A DNA stretch of 15,717 nucleotides from an uncultured Micavibrio sp. Lineage in GTDB: Bacteria; Pseudomonadota; Alphaproteobacteria; Micavibrionales; UBA1664. The stretch covers positions 1 through 15,717 of the forward strand of contig CAJXOI010000004.1 in NCBI GenBank assembly GCA_913057885.1, read 5' to 3'. Every line of letters begins with the position of its first letter. Within the stretch, counting starts at the first letter, position 1. Shown piece by piece: positions 1 through 7,544 of the stretch. The notes under the pieces are model-generated. The model was not told the DNA's origin and searched no databases. It was given only the letters and a program-made list of their open reading frames with translations. Position numbers and translations under genes: made by a program.

Positions 1-1
1 G

Positions 2-1666
2 AAAAAGGTGATTGAAAGCGGCGATCCTGATCATTCCACGGGGCGACTGATTGTGGATGGGAAGCGCACGTTACAAGACATTCACCTTATTTCAGACCCA
101 GGACAAAATCACATTATTCACTCGGCCTATGATATTACTGCACAAGAAGAATTGCGCGGCACTTTGAAACGCTATGTTTCCGCCAATACGGCATTGATGG
201 AAAATTTATCAACCGCGATTGCCATCTTTGCAGCGGATCACCATTTGGAATTTTATAACCAATCTTTTTCATCCTTGTGGGGTTTGGAGGATAGCTGGCT
301 AAACGCCCGCCCTGTGCTGGGGGATATATTGGAAAAATTACGGGAAATGCGCCGCTTGCCTGAACAGGCGGATTTTCGGGATTATAAAAAATCATGGTTG
401 GATATGTTCACGAATTTGATCGACCAACACCAAACCATGATGTATTTGCCCGATGGTGTGGCGATCCGTTTAATGGTGGTGCCGCATCCAATGGGTGGGT
501 TGATGATGACATTCGAAGATGTGACCAGCCGCTTGGAATTGGAGTCATCCTATAACACTCTGATTGCTGTTCAAAAGGAAACATTAGACAATTTGGGCGA
601 GGGTGTGGCCGTGTTTGGCAGTGATGCGCGATTACGGTTCTATAATCCATCCTACTTGAAAATGTGGAGTCTCAACCCCGAAATGTTAGAGGGAAGCCCT
701 CATATTTCCGACATTGTTTCTAAGATGAAAAAATATTTCAAAGGGCAAGACGAGAGTTGGGAGGAAATTAAAGAGCGGTTGTTGTTTCATGTCGTGGGGC
801 GCACGGATGTTCGCGAAACCATTTTTAGGACGGATGATACAATATTGGAATGTTCGGCCGTGACTTTGCCTGATGGCGGGATGATGATTACGTACCGAGA
901 TGTGACCGACAGTGCAAAAGTCAAAGAAGCTTTGGAGGCCAAAAATCAGGCCTTAATTGATGCGGAAAAATTGAAAACGGACTTTTTGGCCAATGTGTCC
1001 TATCAATTGCGGACGCCGCTTAATGCCATTTCCGGCTTTTCCGAAATCCTGAATCATGAATATTTTGGTGAAATTAACGATAAACAACGTGAATATACTC
1101 AGGGCATTACTGATGCTGCTAATCGTTTATCATCCTTGATTGATGATATTTTAGACCTGTCATCGATCGAGGCAGGTTACCTGCGCTTGGATAAGGCCGA
1201 GGCGAATATTCTGTCTATGATTGACCATATCTATGATCTCACACGTGACTGGGCGGGGATGGAACAACAAAAAATTACATTGAAAAAACCACGGAAAAAG
1301 GCGTTGCTTTTGGTAATGGATGAACGCCGTATGAAACAAGCAGTGATCAATATTATCCGCAACGCCATCAGCTATACCCCAACGGGCGGTACAATCACCC
1401 TGACATTAACGGATAATAAAGACACCGTTGCGATCATTGTTTCTGATACAGGGATTGGTATTCCAGAGGATGAAAAACACAAGATTTTTGAACCTTTCGA
1501 GGCCATCGCCCATGGGGAAAGAGGATCGGCGCGGAATTACGGTGGTTTAGGTTTATCTTTGGCAAAAAATATTATTGCCATGCATGACGGAGACATTGAG
1601 ATTGATTCTGTATTGGGTGAGGGGACGACCGTCACTATTACCTTGCCAAAGGATGTAGCATTATGA
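2..1666 (+). CDS. divL: DivL-like PAS sensor kinase with Tyr in place of phospho-His (5' partial)
   Basis: This is the 3' part of a cell-cycle signalling protein; the frame stays open to the window's left edge, so the true start lies upstream. Numbering from the first in-window GTG (base 8), I see two PAS-like domains (about 65-175 and 190-302), a dimerisation helix region (about 315-390) and a HATPase domain (about 435-548). The HATPase has N box N452, G1 box DTGIGIP (480-486), F box IFEPF (493-497) and G2 box GGLGL (512-516). The H box reads NVSYQLRTPL, so the histidine position is Y332. Tyrosine there is the hallmark of Caulobacter DivL, which works with DivK to control the CckA-ChpT-CtrA relay. 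The ATP-binding motifs look intact, so this is not a decayed kinase. Its stop overlaps the holC start (ATGA). The DivL assignment is strong from the H box; membrane segments, if any, are outside the window. Confidence 0.87.
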   Translation, partial: KKVIESGDPDHSTGRLIVDGKRTLQDIHLISDPGQNHIIHSAYDITAQEELRGTLKRYVSANTALMENLSTAIAIFAADHHLEFYNQSFSSLWGLEDSWLNARPVLGDILEKLREMRRLPEQADFRDYKKSWLDMFTNLIDQHQTMMYLPDGVAIRLMVVPHPMGGLMMTFEDVTSRLELESSYNTLIAVQKETLDNLGEGVAVFGSDARLRFYNPSYLKMWSLNPEMLEGSPHISDIVSKMKKYFKGQDESWEEIKERLLFHVVGRTDVRETIFRTDDTILECSAVTLPDGGMMITYRDVTDSAKVKEALEAKNQALIDAEKLKTDFLANVSYQLRTPLNAISGFSEILNHEYFGEINDKQREYTQGITDAANRLSSLIDDILDLSSIEAGYLRLDKAEANILSMIDHIYDLTRDWAGMEQQKITLKKPRKKALLLVMDERRMKQAVINIIRNAISYTPTGGTITLTLTDNKDTVAIIVSDTGIGIPEDEKHKIFEPFEAIAHGERGSARNYGGLGLSLAKNIIAMHDGDIEIDSVLGEGTTVTITLPKDVAL

Positions 1667-2109
1667 CAGACATTCGTTTTTATCACATGGAACAATCGAC
1701 CTTGGATCAGGCCTTGCCCGCGATCACTATGAAGGCATGGCAAAGTGGTAACCGCGTTTTGATTAAGGTTCCCGATAAAAAAGAGGCTGATCGCCTGAAT
1801 GACCTGCTATGGACATTTCATTCCAATGTTTTTTTGCCCCATGGCGTTGATCATGAAGCACATGCGAACAAACAGCCTGTCCTCATTACCCAGGGAGAAG
1901 ACAATAAGAACGAGGCGTCTATTTTACTGCTGACCAATGGGTGCACATCTGAAAAGGTTCCTGACTTTGATATGGTCTGTGAGATGCTGGACGGGCGCGT
2001 GGATGCCCACATCAAAGAGGCCCGCACGCGGTGGAAGGCATATAAAGACGCGGGCCACGACCTGACCTATTGGCAACAGGATGAAAATGGCAAGTGGAAT
2101 AAGAAATAA
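1663..2109 (+). CDS. holC: DNA polymerase III chi subunit
   Basis: This 148-residue protein matches the HolC family in length and layout. It has an N-terminal IRFYHM strand, QALPAI, a central LLWTF...FLPHG segment (about 49-62), QPVLIT, and a C-terminal [20 protein letters not shown] signature (from about residue 120) typical of alphaproteobacterial HolC. In E. coli, chi sits in the clamp-loader complex and links polymerase III to single-strand binding protein. The ATG overlaps the divL stop by ATGA, so translation is probably coupled and both genes probably share an mRNA. The next gene, rpe, starts 20 bases after its stop. Confidence 0.9.
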   Translation: MTDIRFYHMEQSTLDQALPAITMKAWQSGNRVLIKVPDKKEADRLNDLLWTFHSNVFLPHGVDHEAHANKQPVLITQGEDNKNEASILLLTNGCTSEKVPDFDMVCEMLDGRVDAHIKEARTRWKAYKDAGHDLTYWQQDENGKWNKK

Positions 2110-2129
2110 AAATCACTTACCATAGAGTC

Positions 2130-2786
2130 ATGTCAAACATCAAAATTGCGCCATCCATGTTGTCTTGTGATTTTTCCAATCTGGAAAAGGAGCTCAAGGC
2201 TATTGATCATGCCGGTGCGGATTATATTCATCTGGATGTGATGGACGGGCATTTTGTGCCCAATATTACCTTTGGCCCGCCTGTGGTGGCGGCAATGCGA
2301 CCCCACACGGGCAAGGTTTTTGATGTGCATTTGATGATTAATCCTGCAGCGCCTTATGTCGAGGCGTTTGCTAAGGCGGGCGCGGATATTATTTCCATCC
2401 ATGCCGAGGCGGATGAGCATACACACCGCGTTTTGCAACAGATTCGGGCGCTGGGTAAAAAGGCAGGGATTGTCCTGAACCCCGCAACGCCGACATCAGT
2501 TTTGGATCATCTTATGGATGATGTGGATTTGATTTTGGTGATGACGGTGAATCCGGGGTTTGGTGGGCAGAGCTATATCTCTTTGGAAGATAAAATCGCC
2601 GATATACGTGCGCGGATTGATAAAACAGGGCGCGATATTGACCTGCAGGTTGATGGCGGCATTACGGATGAAACTGCAAAATTGGTCAAGGAAGCGGGCG
2701 CCAATGTCTTGGTGGCCGGCACATATGTTTTCAAGGACGGGGCGGAGAGTTACGCCGATAAAATCCGCACCTTGAAAGAGGTTTAG
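2130..2786 (+). CDS. rpe: Ribulose-phosphate 3-epimerase
   Basis: This enzyme interconverts ribulose 5-phosphate and xylulose 5-phosphate in the pentose phosphate pathway. The 218-residue product is full length for the TIM-barrel family. Visible motifs are [10 protein letters not shown] (6-15), [12 protein letters not shown] (34-45), HLM (67-69), VNPGFGGQ and QVDGGI. The expected metal ligands are all present: H34, D36, H67 and D175; D36 and D175 are the usual acid/base pair. The ATG at 2130 puts the first beta strand at the normal distance from the N-terminus. The stop is followed after three bases by the heparinase-family gene, an arrangement common in alphaproteobacteria, so the two are probably cotranscribed. 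Confidence 0.96.
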   Translation: MSNIKIAPSMLSCDFSNLEKELKAIDHAGADYIHLDVMDGHFVPNITFGPPVVAAMRPHTGKVFDVHLMINPAAPYVEAFAKAGADIISIHAEADEHTHRVLQQIRALGKKAGIVLNPATPTSVLDHLMDDVDLILVMTVNPGFGGQSYISLEDKIADIRARIDKTGRDIDLQVDGGITDETAKLVKEAGANVLVAGTYVFKDGAESYADKIRTLKEV

Positions 2787-2789
2787 GCC

Positions 2790-4316
2790 ATGGCCGCAGA
2801 TTGGCTTAGGGGCCTTAGTCAAAAAGCAGCGCACATACGGATGCTGCAACCCGTGTATCATGCTGCGCTGGGTCCGCTCAATGAAGAGTTAAAGTTTTCG
2901 CATTTCCCACCGGATTTATTTCCCGCCGATGCAGGGCGTGGACGATGGGCGAGCATGGGGCAAATTGATATGAATGGGCATCGCTTGCCTATTGATGATC
3001 AATGGTTAATTGGCACACCATGGCAAGAAAGCCCTTTTTTCACAAAGTTACACGGATTTTGTTTTTTGCCAGAGCTTCAAAAGCTGGGCGGTGATGTGGG
3101 GAGGCGCGGTGTGCGCGATATTACGGCGCGGTGGTTGGCGTATTTTGGTCGTTATCACCCCAAAACATGGACAATTCGCCTGACAGCATGGCGCCTGTAT
3201 CATTGGATGGTGATTTACCCGTTTGCTTTTGAAACCGCGCCGGATGATTTTATGGCGATGATGGAGGAAAGTTTTTACAAGCAACACCAACATCTCTTGA
3301 ATGACTTAAACAAACACGAATCGCTTAATCGTCATGATCGGTTTGACCTGATTTGGATTTTATTGATGGTACAATGTCATTGCGAGACACTTTATGACGA
3401 AATTGCCTGCAACAGTTATATGCAATTGTTATACGGTGCGGTCGAAGATTTAAGCCTACCCGATGAGGGAGTTCGCACACGCGACGGCAATGGATTAATT
3501 GATTTTTCGCAAAAATTAATTGCTCTGCGCCATTCCCTGCAATTGGCGGACAGAGATGCGCCGGCATGGTTATTAAAACGCATCGAGACAGCGGTTCGTA
3601 CACTCAATGTTTTAACCCACTCGGATAAGGATTTATCATCATTTCAGGGCACATGGCTGCCGCAAAAGGCGATTATTGAAAAAATGACACGCTTGTCAAA
3701 TTCTCGGTTTCGTCGCAATGACACGCGTTATCCTGATTATGGTTACAGCTCGATCCGAAAGGGTCGGACATCGGTGATCATCGATCACGGAAAGGATTCA
3801 GACTATCATGTTGCGCCTCTGTCATTCGAAATGGCCTATGCCAATCATCGTTTGATCGTCAATTGCGGAACCTACTATGGTGATGAAAGGTGGCACAAAT
3901 CCCTATCGCAAATGGCGGCGCATAATTGTCTGACAGTGAATGATAAGGATGTCAAACCACAAAAAATTAAATCAAAAACCTCATTGGAAAGCATGAATGG
4001 TGCCAGCTTGTTTTCGGGCACGCATCATGGTTACGAGGCCGATTATGCCCTCACCCATACACGGCGCATTTACCTGGATTCAAAAGGGGAAGATTTACGC
4101 GGTGAGGATATTTTGGCGCGAAATATTGCTGTGAAAACCATACCTTTCACAGTTCGGTTTCATTTGCACCCCAATGTCAAAGCATCCATGACAGATAACC
4201 GTCAATCTGTTCTCCTCAGGCTTCCATCCGGAGCCGGCTGGGCTTTTCAATCTAACCATGACACATTGTCTTTGGAAGAGAGTATGTATTGTACCGGCGG
4301 ATTAGATCGCCCGTAA
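2790..4316 (+). CDS. Heparinase II/III-family protein, apparently truncated at the C-terminus
   Basis: This 508-residue product has the two-part layout of the alphaproteobacterial heparinase II/III group usually next to rpe: an alpha-helical N-terminal half (about 1-300) rich in Trp, His and Tyr, and a C-terminal beta-sandwich half from about residue 315. The latter carries GYSSIRKGRTSVIIDHG, RLIVNCGTYYGDERW, MAAHNCLTVND (H378 in the conserved AAHxxL segment) and RRIYLDSKGEDLRGEDIL. Family members are presumed polysaccharide lyases or cell-envelope glycan enzymes; the substrate here is unknown. There is no obvious signal peptide. The frame stops at TAA 4314-4316 but continues in phase for 24 more codons that look like the normal family terminus, so the annotated end is probably a nonsense mutation, a sequencing error or a readthrough site. 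Confidence 0.82.
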   Translation: MAADWLRGLSQKAAHIRMLQPVYHAALGPLNEELKFSHFPPDLFPADAGRGRWASMGQIDMNGHRLPIDDQWLIGTPWQESPFFTKLHGFCFLPELQKLGGDVGRRGVRDITARWLAYFGRYHPKTWTIRLTAWRLYHWMVIYPFAFETAPDDFMAMMEESFYKQHQHLLNDLNKHESLNRHDRFDLIWILLMVQCHCETLYDEIACNSYMQLLYGAVEDLSLPDEGVRTRDGNGLIDFSQKLIALRHSLQLADRDAPAWLLKRIETAVRTLNVLTHSDKDLSSFQGTWLPQKAIIEKMTRLSNSRFRRNDTRYPDYGYSSIRKGRTSVIIDHGKDSDYHVAPLSFEMAYANHRLIVNCGTYYGDERWHKSLSQMAAHNCLTVNDKDVKPQKIKSKTSLESMNGASLFSGTHHGYEADYALTHTRRIYLDSKGEDLRGEDILARNIAVKTIPFTVRFHLHPNVKASMTDNRQSVLLRLPSGAGWAFQSNHDTLSLEESMYCTGGLDRP

Positions 4317-4391
4317 TCAATGCGCATCCCTATTGAGGGCGGGATTGATGATTACTCTCACACTGTTAAGTGGGCGTTGAAAAAGTTATAA
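4317..4391 (+). pseudogene. In-frame severed C-terminus of the heparinase-family gene
   Basis: Directly after the TAA at 4314-4316, the same frame is open for 24 codons, ending with TAA at 4389-4391. The encoded tail contains MRIPIEGGIDD and ends HTVKWALKKL. From memory, members of this family end in a segment of the form QI-I-G...-VKWA, so this tail looks like the true terminus. Only one base (TAA from CAA, giving Gln) would be needed to join the two parts. It has no start signal of its own. Confidence 0.65.
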
Positions 4392-4459
4392 GGATCTACA
4401 TACATTGATATTCGACTATTTTTACATGCTTTGAATTCGTGCATAGTCATATCATTATA

Positions 4460-4837
4460 ATGACCGAAACAGGAAGTTTTTCAGCAAATATTGATCACGA
4501 ACAAGTGGCCGAATCCAGAGATATTCTTGGTGATAATTTTGCTGTTTTGGTCAAAAAATTTATCGTTGATGCTGAAGATCATTTATTGGAAATGTCCGTT
4601 TTACGTGGCGCGGGGCAGGATCATGAAGTGGGAGCCTATGCCCATCAATTAAAATCATCCGCATTTCAGGTTGGGGCGATTAAGGTCTCCGCAATTGCTT
4701 CGACGTTGGACAAACTTATCAATGATAATCAAGACAACATCCATCATATGGATGTTCAGACAAAACTGGATTCACTGATTGAGGCGTTGCAAACCGCCTT
4801 GCATGACTATAAATCCGAGATCCAAAACTATTTGTAA
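4460..4837 (+). CDS. Stand-alone Hpt (histidine phosphotransfer) protein
   Basis: This is a small phosphorelay protein of 125 residues from the ATG at 4460. The signature AYAHQLKSSAFQVGA contains the expected phospho-accepting His (H62) in an AHxLKSSA motif, within an otherwise helical sequence, as in Hpt four-helix bundles. No kinase or receiver domain is fused. A GTG at 4439 would add seven residues (MHSHIII); I prefer the ATG because Hpt domains usually begin about where this puts it, but neither start has a Shine-Dalgarno sequence. No cognate kinase or response regulator lies beside it. It is not ChpT, which has a histidine-kinase-like fold, and partnership with the upstream DivL-like protein is not implied. 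Confidence 0.8.
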   Translation: MTETGSFSANIDHEQVAESRDILGDNFAVLVKKFIVDAEDHLLEMSVLRGAGQDHEVGAYAHQLKSSAFQVGAIKVSAIASTLDKLINDNQDNIHHMDVQTKLDSLIEALQTALHDYKSEIQNYL

Positions 4838-4845
4838 AATATATT

Positions 4846-4874
4846 TTGCCTTTTGTTTCAAACTGATCTATAAA
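4846..4874 (+). promoter_or_regulatory. Candidate sigma-70 promoter for secE-nusG
   Basis: TTGCCT (4846-4851) and TATAAA (4869-4874) are separated by 17 bases. Initiation would fall near 4881, giving a leader of about 85 bases before secE. The match is good but rests on sequence alone. Confidence 0.45.
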
Positions 4875-4883
4875 ACTGATATT

Positions 4884-4941
4884 CCCCTATACGAAGAATA
4901 TGTTTAGATAACGGCCCACGGGTCGCCACGAGACATAGGGG
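4884..4941 (+). other. Inverted repeat in the secE leader
   Basis: CCCCTAT (4884-4890) is complementary to ATAGGGG (4935-4941) around a 44-base interior. If the upstream promoter is used, the left arm is within a few bases of the transcript's 5' end, so the leader could close into one large stem. The tRNA-Trp gene often found before secE is not recognisable here. Confidence 0.35.
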
Positions 4942-4965
4942 TCAGAAACAAAAGAGATACGAACA

Positions 4966-5166
4966 ATGGCAGAAAATAAAAAGAAAGCATCCCCGATCGA
5001 ATTTTTAAAACAGGTTAAGGCCGAGGGAAAGAAAGTCACATGGCCCACACGTCAGGAAACCGTTATTTCAACCATTATGGTTTTCATTATGGTGACGTTG
5101 GCAGCGATTTTTTTATTTTTGGCTGATCAGGTGATTTCAACCGTTATTCGGTGGTTATTAGGATAG
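4966..5166 (+). CDS. secE: Preprotein translocase subunit SecE
   Basis: SecE is the essential clamp subunit of the SecYEG protein-conducting channel. The 66-residue product is the short, single-span form usual outside Gammaproteobacteria: a cytoplasmic N-terminus (SPIEFLKQVKAEGKKVTWPTR, which includes the conserved VxWPTRxE motif) followed by one membrane helix at about 31-60 and a short GXX-like end. It lies 29 bases before nusG, the conserved secE-nusG order. Confidence 0.95.
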   Translation: MAENKKKASPIEFLKQVKAEGKKVTWPTRQETVISTIMVFIMVTLAAIFLFLADQVISTVIRWLLG

Positions 5167-5181
5167 ATTTTTTATAAAAGC

Positions 5182-5186
5182 AGGAG
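5182..5186 (+). promoter_or_regulatory. Shine-Dalgarno of nusG
   Basis: AGGAG lies nine bases before the nusG ATG at 5196. It is one of the few clear ribosome binding sites in this window and fixes the nusG start. Confidence 0.7.
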
Positions 5187-5195
5187 CATAAAGAC

Positions 5196-5726
5196 ATGAC
5201 AGCAAGATGGTACGTCATCCACGTTTATTCAGGGTTCGAACAAAAGATTGCGGACAACATTATGACGCAGGCCGAAAAAAAGGGCTTGGCACAGGATATT
5301 GAGGAAATCATGGTTCCGACCGAAGAGGTTGTCGAGGTGAAGCGCGGGCAACGTGTGAATTCCGAACGTAAAATTTTCCCTGGTTACGTTTTGATTAAAA
5401 TGGAAATGACTGACGAGGGGTGGCACTTGATCAAGAATACGGACAAGGTTACGGGCTTCCTAGGTGGTGGACGTAAGCCCGTTCCGATCTCTCAAAAAGA
5501 GGCGGAGGCCATGATGCAAAATATTCAAGACGGTGTTGATTCACCACGCGCCGCCGTATCCTTTGATATTGGTGAAGAATTGCGTGTTATTGACGGGCCA
5601 TTTGCTTCGTTTAACGGTATCGTCGAAGAAATTGATGAAGAAAAGCAAAAGCTGAAGGTTTCCGTGTCAATCTTTGGTCGTGCTACACCTGTGGAGCTTG
5701 ATTACGGCCAGGTTGAAAAGATTTAG
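5196..5726 (+). CDS. nusG: Transcription termination/antitermination factor NusG
   Basis: NusG binds RNA polymerase and couples it to Rho or the ribosome. The 176-residue protein has the NGN domain (about 1-110: RWYVIHVYSGFE at the start, then MVPTEEVVEVKRGQR, FPGYVLIKM and TGFLGGGRKPVPI). A KOW domain follows at about 125-176, with VIDGPFASFNGIVEEID and the closing VELDYGQVEKI. The length is normal. Unlike the common arrangement, rplK does not follow; an intrinsic terminator begins 27 bases after the stop, so secE-nusG seems to be its own unit. Confidence 0.97.
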   Translation: MTARWYVIHVYSGFEQKIADNIMTQAEKKGLAQDIEEIMVPTEEVVEVKRGQRVNSERKIFPGYVLIKMEMTDEGWHLIKNTDKVTGFLGGGRKPVPISQKEAEAMMQNIQDGVDSPRAAVSFDIGEELRVIDGPFASFNGIVEEIDEEKQKLKVSVSIFGRATPVELDYGQVEKI

Positions 5727-5753
5727 GACGGATGATGTCAGTGAAAATCTTAT

Positions 5754-5779
5754 AAAAGCCCCTGACGGGGCTTTTTTTT
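5754..5779 (+). terminator. Intrinsic terminator of secE-nusG, possibly bidirectional
   Basis: A perfect 9-bp stem, AAAAGCCCC (5754-5762) with GGGGCTTTT (5767-5775), closes a TGAC loop and runs into eight T's (5772-5779). The stop codon of the opposing sodium channel gene (5778-5780) overlaps the T tract. On the - strand the same hairpin is followed by a weaker T-rich tail, so it may end both convergent units. Confidence 0.92.
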
Positions 5780-6599
5780 ATTTCTTTTTCAAAAGTTTTT
5801 GCAGGGTTGCGATTTCTTTTTGCAAGACATCCAGTCGATCATGCAATTGGTTGATTTCATCTGCGGTAAAATCCTTAATGTCCTGTTTGTCTTGTTCGCG
5901 CGGTTCTTCTTGGGCCATAGACATGGCATCAACGATAATCCCGATAAATAGGTTTAACACCGCAAAGCTGGTGATAATAATAAACGGTACGAAAAATAAC
6001 CATGACCATGGAAACAACTCCATCGTTGGGCGGACAATGCCCATGGACCAACTTTCCAACGTCATGATCTGGAACAAGGTATATCCTGATGCACCGATGG
6101 TGCCGAACCATTCCTGCATTTGCGGGTCGGGGTGCGTGCCAAATAATTTTGTCGCCAATACGGAAGACACGTAAAACAGCAATAATAAAACACTGATGAC
6201 CGACATCATGCCCGGAATGGAATAGCCGATGGCATTGATCACCCGCCGCATTTGCGGAACGACCGATAACAATCGTAAGACCCTGAGGATTCGAAGCGCA
6301 CGAAGGACGGCCAAAGGCCCACTGGTCGGAACAAGGGCAATCGCCACGATAATAAAGTCAAAATTATTCCATCCTGATTTAAAAAACGAGAAACGATAAG
6401 CATACAGCTTCAGAACAATTTCAAGAACGAAAACCGATAAAACAACACGGTCAATCGCCATTAAAATCGTGCCGTATTTCGCCATGATGGATGGCGCGGT
6501 TTCCATTCCTAATGTCACGGCATTGATGATAATCAATGCGATAATTGTGTTTACAAATTTTGGGCTTTCGACCCATCTTTTGACGGTATCTCTGTTCAT
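5778..6599 (-). CDS. Bacterial voltage-gated sodium channel (NaChBac/NavMs type)
   Basis: This is a single-domain six-helix channel expected to form homotetramers in the inner membrane. Of 273 residues, the voltage sensor covers about 15-120 and its S4 helix carries R100, R103, R106 and R109 at three-residue spacing, followed by R118 and R119. The pore loop holds TLESWS (180-185), the NaChBac/NavAb/NavMs selectivity filter, followed by MGIVRP as I recall for NavMs and NavAb. S6 is about 203-228. The C-terminal tail (about 229-273) is charged and ends in a heptad-like coiled coil (INQLHDRLDVLQKEIATLQ), the usual tetramerisation segment. The ATG lies six bases after the glucokinase-like gene's stop, so they are probably cotranscribed. 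Sodium selectivity is inferred from the filter; the physiological role is unknown. Confidence 0.9.
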   Translation of the reverse strand: MNRDTVKRWVESPKFVNTIIALIIINAVTLGMETAPSIMAKYGTILMAIDRVVLSVFVLEIVLKLYAYRFSFFKSGWNNFDFIIVAIALVPTSGPLAVLRALRILRVLRLLSVVPQMRRVINAIGYSIPGMMSVISVLLLLFYVSSVLATKLFGTHPDPQMQEWFGTIGASGYTLFQIMTLESWSMGIVRPTMELFPWSWLFFVPFIIITSFAVLNLFIGIIVDAMSMAQEEPREQDKQDIKDFTADEINQLHDRLDVLQKEIATLQKLLKKK

Positions 6600-6605
6600 G
6601 CGGAT

Positions 6606-7544
6606 TTAAATAGCGGTTAATCCCAGTAAAGGCAACTCATTATGAAGAACATAGGAAACAGGCGTCGCAGAGAGGCGATCAGCCACAACTTGAACCATCC
6701 CAGGGCGGAAATATGTTTCAAACGCCGCCCAATCGGTCAGGTCATGATCAATCAAATGATCAATCACCCCGCCCGTCAAATACACGCCGCCATAGGCGCC
6801 TGTGACGCACACAATGTTATGGGCATAGATCCCCAAAAATTCAAAAAATATCCGCACCGCATCAGGATGATTTTTCAGGTCATTTAAGAATTCATCCGGC
6901 GTCATATCGTCGTTGGGAAAGGCCGAGACATATTCGGTAATCGCCCGTAATCCCCGCCCGCTGACAAAATCTTCCATGATTAACGCTTGGGAAGCATCCT
7001 TTTGTTTGCGAATAAATTTTTCAATTTTGCGATGATCGTCCGTCACCGTGATGGGCAGGAAATGCCCGCCACATGTGCGCATCATGAAATCAGCAAAAAT
7101 CCCCGCATGCCCAATCCCCGTACCGACGGAAATAAGGATTTTATGGTCATTCCATGTATCGCCTGTGGCGGGGATTACAATGTCCATTTGATCGGCGTTG
7201 ATGACTTTTAACCCATGCGCTGCGGCCTCAAGGTCATTGAGGTACGGCACGTCCGTCCACCCAAATTGACCTTCAACGATATTAAAATCAATCACATAAT
7301 CGGGGTCGCCGGCATGGCGTTGATATTCGATGCGTTTATTAAATGGTGTTCGGGCAACGGAAAACCGCGCAGATGCAAATGGTAATCCAATGTCTTTATG
7401 GTATTTTTGAACAATGTCAGGAAAGGCCGCGAACTCATTCAGGCGGTATTTTTTAAAATCGCTATAGTGTTCCTTGCTTTCTAAGCGAGCAAAACGGGCG
7501 TGCGTCCCGCCAATATCGCATAGAAGAATATTTTTATCTGACAT
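6606..7544 (-). CDS. glk: Glucokinase-family sugar kinase, divergent
   Basis: This 312-residue protein belongs to the Glk family (ATP-dependent glucose phosphorylation). It has the N-terminal phosphate loop LLCDIGGTHARFA (7-19), catalytic-region LNDLEAAAHGL (102-112; D104 matches the catalytic base), ISVGTGIGHAG (138-148), EDFVSGRGL (191-199) and a GGVYLTGG ATP-site motif near the end. Differences from E. coli Glk: the glucose-binding EGGH motif reads CGGH (C158-H161), and the usual TN-W segment before the catalytic region is not recognisable. I chose the ATG at 7544, which gives the normal N-terminus; an upstream start at 7601 would add 19 residues inside the transporter gene. It overlaps the transporter's end by 11 bases. 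Another hexose or derivative could be the substrate. Confidence 0.8.
   Translation of the reverse strand: MSDKNILLCDIGGTHARFARLESKEHYSDFKKYRLNEFAAFPDIVQKYHKDIGLPFASARFSVARTPFNKRIEYQRHAGDPDYVIDFNIVEGQFGWTDVPYLNDLEAAAHGLKVINADQMDIVIPATGDTWNDHKILISVGTGIGHAGIFADFMMRTCGGHFLPITVTDDHRKIEKFIRKQKDASQALIMEDFVSGRGLRAITEYVSAFPNDDMTPDEFLNDLKNHPDAVRIFFEFLGIYAHNIVCVTGAYGGVYLTGGVIDHLIDHDLTDWAAFETYFRPGMVQVVADRLSATPVSYVLHNELPLLGLTAI

Noticed and set aside
4456..4461. TATAAT as a -10 box for the Hpt gene
   Set aside because: It overlaps the ATG at 4460, so initiation would fall inside the gene; the -35 spacing (19) is also poor.
4838..4965. Possible tRNA-Trp before secE
   Set aside because: No cloverleaf, T-loop or CCA anticodon arm can be assembled from this stretch; only a 7-bp inverted repeat is visible.
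5674..6174. A 166-codon + strand frame
   Set aside because: It runs through the nusG end, the terminator and antisense to the sodium channel; composition and context mark it as a shadow.
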